A stretch of 7,771 nucleotides of DNA from Parvularculaceae bacterium UBA4496 (GTDB lineage: Bacteria > Pseudomonadota > Alphaproteobacteria > Caulobacterales > Parvularculaceae). The translations under genes were made by a program, and so were the position numbers. Of the stretch, positions 3,577 through 7,771 are shown piece by piece. How positions within the stretch are numbered: position 1 is the first letter of the stretch; every line of letters starts with the position of its first letter. Location: contig DGNI01000132.1 of the NCBI GenBank assembly GCA_002388885.1, forward strand, positions 10,154-17,924, written 5' to 3'. The notes beneath the pieces were generated by a model. That model had not been told where the DNA came from, searched no databases, and was given only the letters and a program-made list of their open reading frames with translations.

Positions 3577-5820
3577 TCAGGCAGAACGGCTAATCGCCTC
3601 CGCCCGCTCGCAGAAGATATCGAGGGCGGCGTCCATACCGAATGTCTCTCCCTGTCGGCAGGCGCCGAAATGCTCAAGCGCCAGAAAGCCTTCGCCTTCC
3701 TCGAGCGCGACGACGCCGGCCTCAAAGGACCGCCGGAACGCGTCAAACGACGGCTTCGCCGCCAAGGTCTCATCTCCGACCAGGGCAAAAATGACCGTCG
3801 CATCCGTCCTGCCCTTAACCGTGAAGGCGCCGAGCGGCACCGCGGCAAAGTCCGGAATGCGCTCTCGTGTATTCTCCGACATGATGATCGGCACGCCATA
3901 TTGCTTGGTCAGCGATTCAAGGCGCGAGGTCAGGTTAACCATATCGCCCAGCATGGAATATTCGAGGTGATCTTCAGACCCGAAATTACCGACGCGCGCT
4001 TCGGCCGTATGCAGACCAATGCCGATTTTGATTTCATCCACAGGCAGTTGTTTCCTGGCGCTCCAACCGCGGTTTAATTCCGCAAGCGATCTGATCATGT
4101 GTAAAGAAGCGCGCGCAGCTTGCTCGGGGTGGTCGGCGACATCGATCGGCGCGTTCCACATGGCGGCGAGCCCATCGCCCATATATTTATCGACAAGACC
4201 TTTGTGCTCGGTAACGATGCGCGTCATCGGCGTGAAATACTGATTGAGCAGCGTCGTCACATCAGGCGGCGTCATCTGTTCGGAGATCGACGTAAACCCG
4301 CGGATGTCGGAGAAGAACGCGGTGATTTCCCGCGATTCCCCTTCAAGCTTTAACAGCGTCGGATCGCGCTCAAGCCGCTCCAGGATCAGCGGCGACAAAA
4401 ACTTGCCGAAGGCGCCGCGAATAAACTTTCTGGCGACCTGCTCCTGCTGGAACATGACGACAAACGCGCCGACAAAGGACGATGTCACCACAAGACCGGG
4501 TGTTACCGGATCGATCAGCAATCGTGACGCGCTGAACGCGAAATAAGCGCCGCCGAAGGCCGCCAGCGTTAGCACAAGCCATAATGTGAAGCCCATCATT
4601 GCCGGCATTCGGGGCAGGATCAGCAACAGAATAAGCGTCGTAACGATGGCGAGACCGATTTCCGCAGGCCGTATCAAGTCCCACGCTCGAAACAGCGTTT
4701 CACCCGCGAGCGCCTGTTCTATGACCTCTGAGTGTATGTGAACCCCGGGACGCTCATCGCCGAGCGGCGTGATCAGAACGTCGCGCAAGCCTTCGGCCGA
4801 CGCCCCGATCATGACAATGCGCCCCTTGACCGTGTCGCTCAGTGACGAAGCATCGCCTTCGAGAACATCAACAACAGAGAGCCGCCTTTTTGCGACGCTT
4901 TCGGGTTTCGAATAATGCACCCAAAGCTGCCCGTCCTCCGTTGTCGGAAAACGCAGGCGGCAGAGCACCACTTCCGAGACGGACTGCTGTGCGATCGCAG
5001 TCACATGCGCGCGGCAGGCGCCGTCTTTAGCAGCGCTGATAAATTCGGGCGGCGCATGCGTCGGATCAAGTCTCGGCGCGGCGACGCGCAGCGCCTCCAG
5101 CGCAAGGCTCGGATAAATTTCCGTCCCGTCGCAGGCGAGCGCAATCATCGGCACGCTGCGGACGATAGCGTCATCGGTAAGGGCTGCGCGCGCAAACCCT
5201 TCGCCGCTCGCAGCGGCGCGCAACATTGGCAGCGGCGGCACCACATTGCGGAAACTCGGCACGACGCGCGCCAGATCCTGCGGGCGCATGCCCTGAACCC
5301 GCGAAGCCTCAAGCGCCGGCGGACAGGTGCTGTCGGATGCGCCTGCGCGCGCGGTCAGGTGCATAACGGTTGGCGCCGCCGCGAGTGAGGCCGCAAGCCG
5401 GCCATCATGATCGACGGGACCGAGATCTGACGCGTCAAGTTCCGATACAATCGGCGCCAGCACCGGCGAGTCGAGCCAGCTTGACGCAACATTGCCCGGA
5501 CTCGTGCGGTCAGGTTCGGCGAAGATCACGTCGAACACGATCGCCGCGGCGCCCGCCTCGTTCAGTTTATCGACAATGGTTGCAAAACGGTGGCGCGGCC
5601 ACGGCCACTGACCGTATTTTTCCAGCGCCGCGTCATCGATTTCAACGACCTTGACGGGATCGTTTTGATAGTCGCGGGGTGAAAGCCGCTGGAACTGATC
5701 GAACAGCCGGTCGCGCGCAATATTGACGAGCGCCGGCTGTTGAAAGACCACGGCAAGCGCGAGCCCTGCGCCGATCAGGCCGGCAAGCCGTGGTCCGAAA
5801 ATACTGCGCCCGCCCGCCAT
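3577..5820 (-). CDS. CHASE2-domain class III adenylate cyclase, membrane bound
   Basis: This 747-residue sensor enzyme is predicted to turn ATP into cAMP. An N-terminal membrane helix (about 11-29) is followed by an extracytoplasmic CHASE2 sensor (about 35-375; VVEIDDAALEKYGQWPWPR, IVFDVIFAEPD and VMIGASAEGLRD are typical). Three membrane helices (about 384-403, 409-428, 436-456), a linker and a class III cyclase domain (about 497-680) complete the core. Metal-binding D505 is in FFSDIRGFT and D549 in YMGDG. K545 occupies the adenine-selecting position, with S622 at the partner position that holds Asp in mammalian cyclases. Transition-state residues N629 and R633 are in GDMVNLTSR. All expected catalytic residues are present, so an active enzyme is likely; ATP over GTP is inferred from K545. 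A 60-residue helical tail follows. The ATG lies 6 nt after the FecR-like stop with no clear ribosome-binding site, suggesting translational coupling. No terminator is evident downstream. Confidence 0.92.
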   Translation of the reverse strand: MAGGRSIFGPRLAGLIGAGLALAVVFQQPALVNIARDRLFDQFQRLSPRDYQNDPVKVVEIDDAALEKYGQWPWPRHRFATIVDKLNEAGAAAIVFDVIFAEPDRTSPGNVASSWLDSPVLAPIVSELDASDLGPVDHDGRLAASLAAAPTVMHLTARAGASDSTCPPALEASRVQGMRPQDLARVVPSFRNVVPPLPMLRAAASGEGFARAALTDDAIVRSVPMIALACDGTEIYPSLALEALRVAAPRLDPTHAPPEFISAAKDGACRAHVTAIAQQSVSEVVLCRLRFPTTEDGQLWVHYSKPESVAKRRLSVVDVLEGDASSLSDTVKGRIVMIGASAEGLRDVLITPLGDERPGVHIHSEVIEQALAGETLFRAWDLIRPAEIGLAIVTTLILLLILPRMPAMMGFTLWLVLTLAAFGGAYFAFSASRLLIDPVTPGLVVTSSFVGAFVVMFQQEQVARKFIRGAFGKFLSPLILERLERDPTLLKLEGESREITAFFSDIRGFTSISEQMTPPDVTTLLNQYFTPMTRIVTEHKGLVDKYMGDGLAAMWNAPIDVADHPEQAARASLHMIRSLAELNRGWSARKQLPVDEIKIGIGLHTAEARVGNFGSEDHLEYSMLGDMVNLTSRLESLTKQYGVPIIMSENTRERIPDFAAVPLGAFTVKGRTDATVIFALVGDETLAAKPSFDAFRRSFEAGVVALEEGEGFLALEHFGACRQGETFGMDAALDIFCERAEAISRSA

Positions 5821-5826
5821 TGCAGA

Positions 5827-7771
5827 TTACGGACTTGGCGGCGATGACGAGCCTTGTCCCAAAGGCACGCCGGTAATCAGACCTTCACCCTCGCCGCTAC
5901 CGGCGTCCGTGAACCGGAAATGCGCATCTGCGGTCTCGCCGGGCCCGTTGAGGCCATCACGAATGAGCAGCAGCATCGATTCCATATTCGACCCGCTGAA
6001 ATCAGAGCCGTCAAAGGCGAAGGCGCCCATGCCGCTCGCCGCATCGTCGAAACTGACGGCATTGAGAAGTTCCGTGAACTGTACAGTAATTCCAGCGAGA
6101 CTATCGTCAATATCCACAGATACATACGACATGCCGCCGCCGAGCGTGCGGTTGGCGAAATTGATATCGATCTGCATCTCTGCATCACCGCTGGCGCCGT
6201 TCGTTCCATCAAAAAAGAAAGATACCGCGTTTATTCCGCTTACGTCTGCCGTACTGTCGTAAAAGAAATTACCGGCGCCGAGCGTGCCCGCCAGCCCTTC
6301 CAGTCCGGCGATCGTTGAGAGCGGGAAAACATCTGAATCACTTTCCCCCAGCCCAAATGATGTATAAAGATTATCGTTTGCCCCGACATCCAGTAAGACG
6401 TTCACAACAGCGAGAAGCCTTTGGAGGTTTAGAAACGACACCTGACCGTGGGTCAGGCTAGGGTTGGACGTCAATCGCGGCGCCGGGAACAGCGCCTTGC
6501 CAAAGAAGCCGACATCAAATGATACAGGCTGATCGAGCGGAATATATTCAAAAATCTGGGCGCCGCCGAAGGCAGGGTCTGGAGGCACTGTCACAGCCAA
6601 GAATGAATTGCTTCCGCCAACGGTCCGATTGCCGAAATTCACCTCAAGCTGCGCATAGCCTGTGCCAAAGAGCAACTCCGTCACATTGTTCGCCGCGACA
6701 AAGCCAACCCCGCCAGCGCCTGTACCACCGGTCATTGTTATAGTCTGGTTTCGCGTTGCACCCGCGGCCTCGAGATCAGCGATCGACAGAGTTTGCGACA
6801 AACTCGTTATGCCATATAGGAGTTCGCCCGGGCCTGGCATGACCAGGAGATCCTGGAATGTTGAAACGAGATTCAGCGTGCCGCCCTGGCCATCATTAGT
6901 GGAAAAATCCACATCGACATCGACGGTGACGGTGTCTCCGGCGCCTTGCCGTATGGTGAATGTGAACAGCGGAGCGTCGAAAACGGCGAGACTATTGCCG
7001 CCGCTGCCAAACGCGATCTCGACACTGTTTACTAGTGCATCGTTATAGGCGTCAAAAAACTCTGGCGGAAACTGGAATGTCGCCGGATCAATTACCGAAA
7101 GATCGTTTGGATCGCTAGACGGATCGAACTGCACGAAAGACGCCAGCCCCGTTGGCGCGATTGTCCGGGTCGCCCAGTCGATTTCGATCTGCACAATCGA
7201 CAGCCCTTCTTCGACCAGCACCGGCCCGCTGCCGTCATCCTGAAAAAGCTGCGCGCTCGCCAGCGCCAGAATGTGCCCGTCCGGGGCCTGCTGCATGCCT
7301 GCAAAATCTTCAAGCAGGGCCAGCGGCAGGATATCGCCTACCTCGATCATCGGATCGGGCGGCGGAGGCATTTGCGGCTCTTCCTCTTCCTCGGGCCGTT
7401 GTTCGGTTTGTTCGTCGTTGTCGTCGTTGCGGTTCTCGGCTTCCTGTTGATAGGTTTCGCCTTCCTGCGCGCCCTGTCCTGAATCGCCAAGCGCATTGCC
7501 CGCATATTCAAGCGCGCCGCCATCGCCTTCGGGAACTACGGGCACGAATGCCTGATAAATGCGGCGGAGAAGTTCTCCATCAGCTCGGAAAGGTTCCGAA
7601 ATTCGGTCTTCCGGGCCAATCCGCAGGGCAAAGCCAGGCCGTTTCAGGGTTGCCTCGATGGCGTCGCGATTGTCGTCCGTCCAAAATTGCACAAGCCCTT
7701 TTGGCGTCAGACCTGTGTTGTCACGCACGGGGCCTTCGAGAAGCGCGTAAACGAACCCGTCAAGTTCGACC
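5827..7771 (-). CDS. FecR-like protein with acidic linker and repetitive beta-rich C-terminal region, 5' end outside window
   Basis: The frame stays open to the window edge. A GTG at 7728 is not a convincing start, because 14 further codons (ELDGFVYALLEGPV...) continue the same protein upstream. The first ~75 residues in view (ATLKRPGFALRIG, ISEPFRAD) resemble the end of FecR domains found beside CHASE2 cyclases; this is a moderate call because the domain core is missing. Numbering from that GTG, a Q/E/D-rich, low-complexity linker follows (about 85-126, with PEEEEEPQMPPPPDP), then about 500 residues rich in G, N, D, S and beta-prone stretches. A motif recurs in it: IEIDWATRTI (181-190), LEVNFGNRTV (361-370) and IDINFANRTL (520-529), with a looser VDVDF at 271-275. 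No membrane segment is visible, and only the missing N-terminus could show a signal peptide. The 6-nt spacing to the cyclase gene implies one operon and perhaps a partner role for its extracytoplasmic sensor. Confidence 0.65.
   Translation of the reverse strand, partial: VELDGFVYALLEGPVRDNTGLTPKGLVQFWTDDNRDAIEATLKRPGFALRIGPEDRISEPFRADGELLRRIYQAFVPVVPEGDGGALEYAGNALGDSGQGAQEGETYQQEAENRNDDNDEQTEQRPEEEEEPQMPPPPDPMIEVGDILPLALLEDFAGMQQAPDGHILALASAQLFQDDGSGPVLVEEGLSIVQIEIDWATRTIAPTGLASFVQFDPSSDPNDLSVIDPATFQFPPEFFDAYNDALVNSVEIAFGSGGNSLAVFDAPLFTFTIRQGAGDTVTVDVDVDFSTNDGQGGTLNLVSTFQDLLVMPGPGELLYGITSLSQTLSIADLEAAGATRNQTITMTGGTGAGGVGFVAANNVTELLFGTGYAQLEVNFGNRTVGGSNSFLAVTVPPDPAFGGAQIFEYIPLDQPVSFDVGFFGKALFPAPRLTSNPSLTHGQVSFLNLQRLLAVVNVLLDVGANDNLYTSFGLGESDSDVFPLSTIAGLEGLAGTLGAGNFFYDSTADVSGINAVSFFFDGTNGASGDAEMQIDINFANRTLGGGMSYVSVDIDDSLAGITVQFTELLNAVSFDDAASGMGAFAFDGSDFSGSNMESMLLLIRDGLNGPGETADAHFRFTDAGSGEGEGLITGVPLGQGSSSPPSP

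Noticed and set aside
1..7771. Mobile element or CRISPR array
   Set aside because: No transposase, integrase, terminal repeat pair with target duplication, or regularly spaced short repeats were found; the only tandem repeat is the two-copy peptide unit.

Overview
The window looks like chromosomal DNA from an alphaproteobacterium, possibly of the Parvularculales, Hyphomonadales or Caulobacterales type. This is an inference from moderately high GC, use of GTG and TTG starts, a CHASE2-cyclase operon with a FecR-like partner, and an intergenic palindrome resembling the CTAG-ended dispersed repeats of that class. The exact taxon cannot be fixed from this sequence.

Layout: the left edge (1-399, + strand) holds the C-terminal part of a FabD-like acyltransferase. 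It ends in a strong hairpin terminator and runs convergently into a minus-strand block that fills the rest of the window. In transcription order (high to low coordinates) that block contains: a partial FecR-like protein with a long beta-rich C-terminal region (5827-7771); a CHASE2 class III adenylate cyclase (3577-5820) only 6 nt downstream; two tandem, nearly identical 28-residue membrane-peptide genes (3294-3380 and 2994-3080); a CRP-type cAMP receptor regulator (2104-2823); a small SpoIIAA/STAS-like protein (1675-2085) 18 nt after it; and a CNNM/DUF21-CBS membrane protein (497-1567).

The most interesting part is the 2.9-3.5 kb stretch, which at first looks like an empty intergenic region. 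It is a tandem duplication, with a period of exactly 300 bp across start codon and operator, of a complete small transcription unit. Each copy has a perfect TGTGA-N6-TCACA operator, a leader hairpin, a GGGAG ribosome-binding site, a 28-codon gene for a single-span hydrophobic peptide, an 8-bp hairpin just after the stop codon, and a rho-independent terminator. The two peptides are 25/28 identical, and most of the codon differences are silent.

The neighbours suggest a self-contained cAMP circuit. A membrane cyclase with an extracytoplasmic sensor domain, probably coupled to the FecR-like protein, would make cAMP. The CRP-type regulator keeps both the cAMP-binding residues and the E. coli CRP DNA-recognition residues (R, E, R). 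The two peptide units carry the operators that such a protein would recognise. Genes and sites are read directly from the sequence. The functional link is inference.

No tRNA, rRNA, CRISPR array, transposase or integrase was seen. The 1568-1674 gap holds only a weak 4-bp hairpin and no convincing promoter. The 3481-3576 gap after the cyclase is AT-rich, contains a 10-bp palindrome (3516-3525) and shows no clear terminator.
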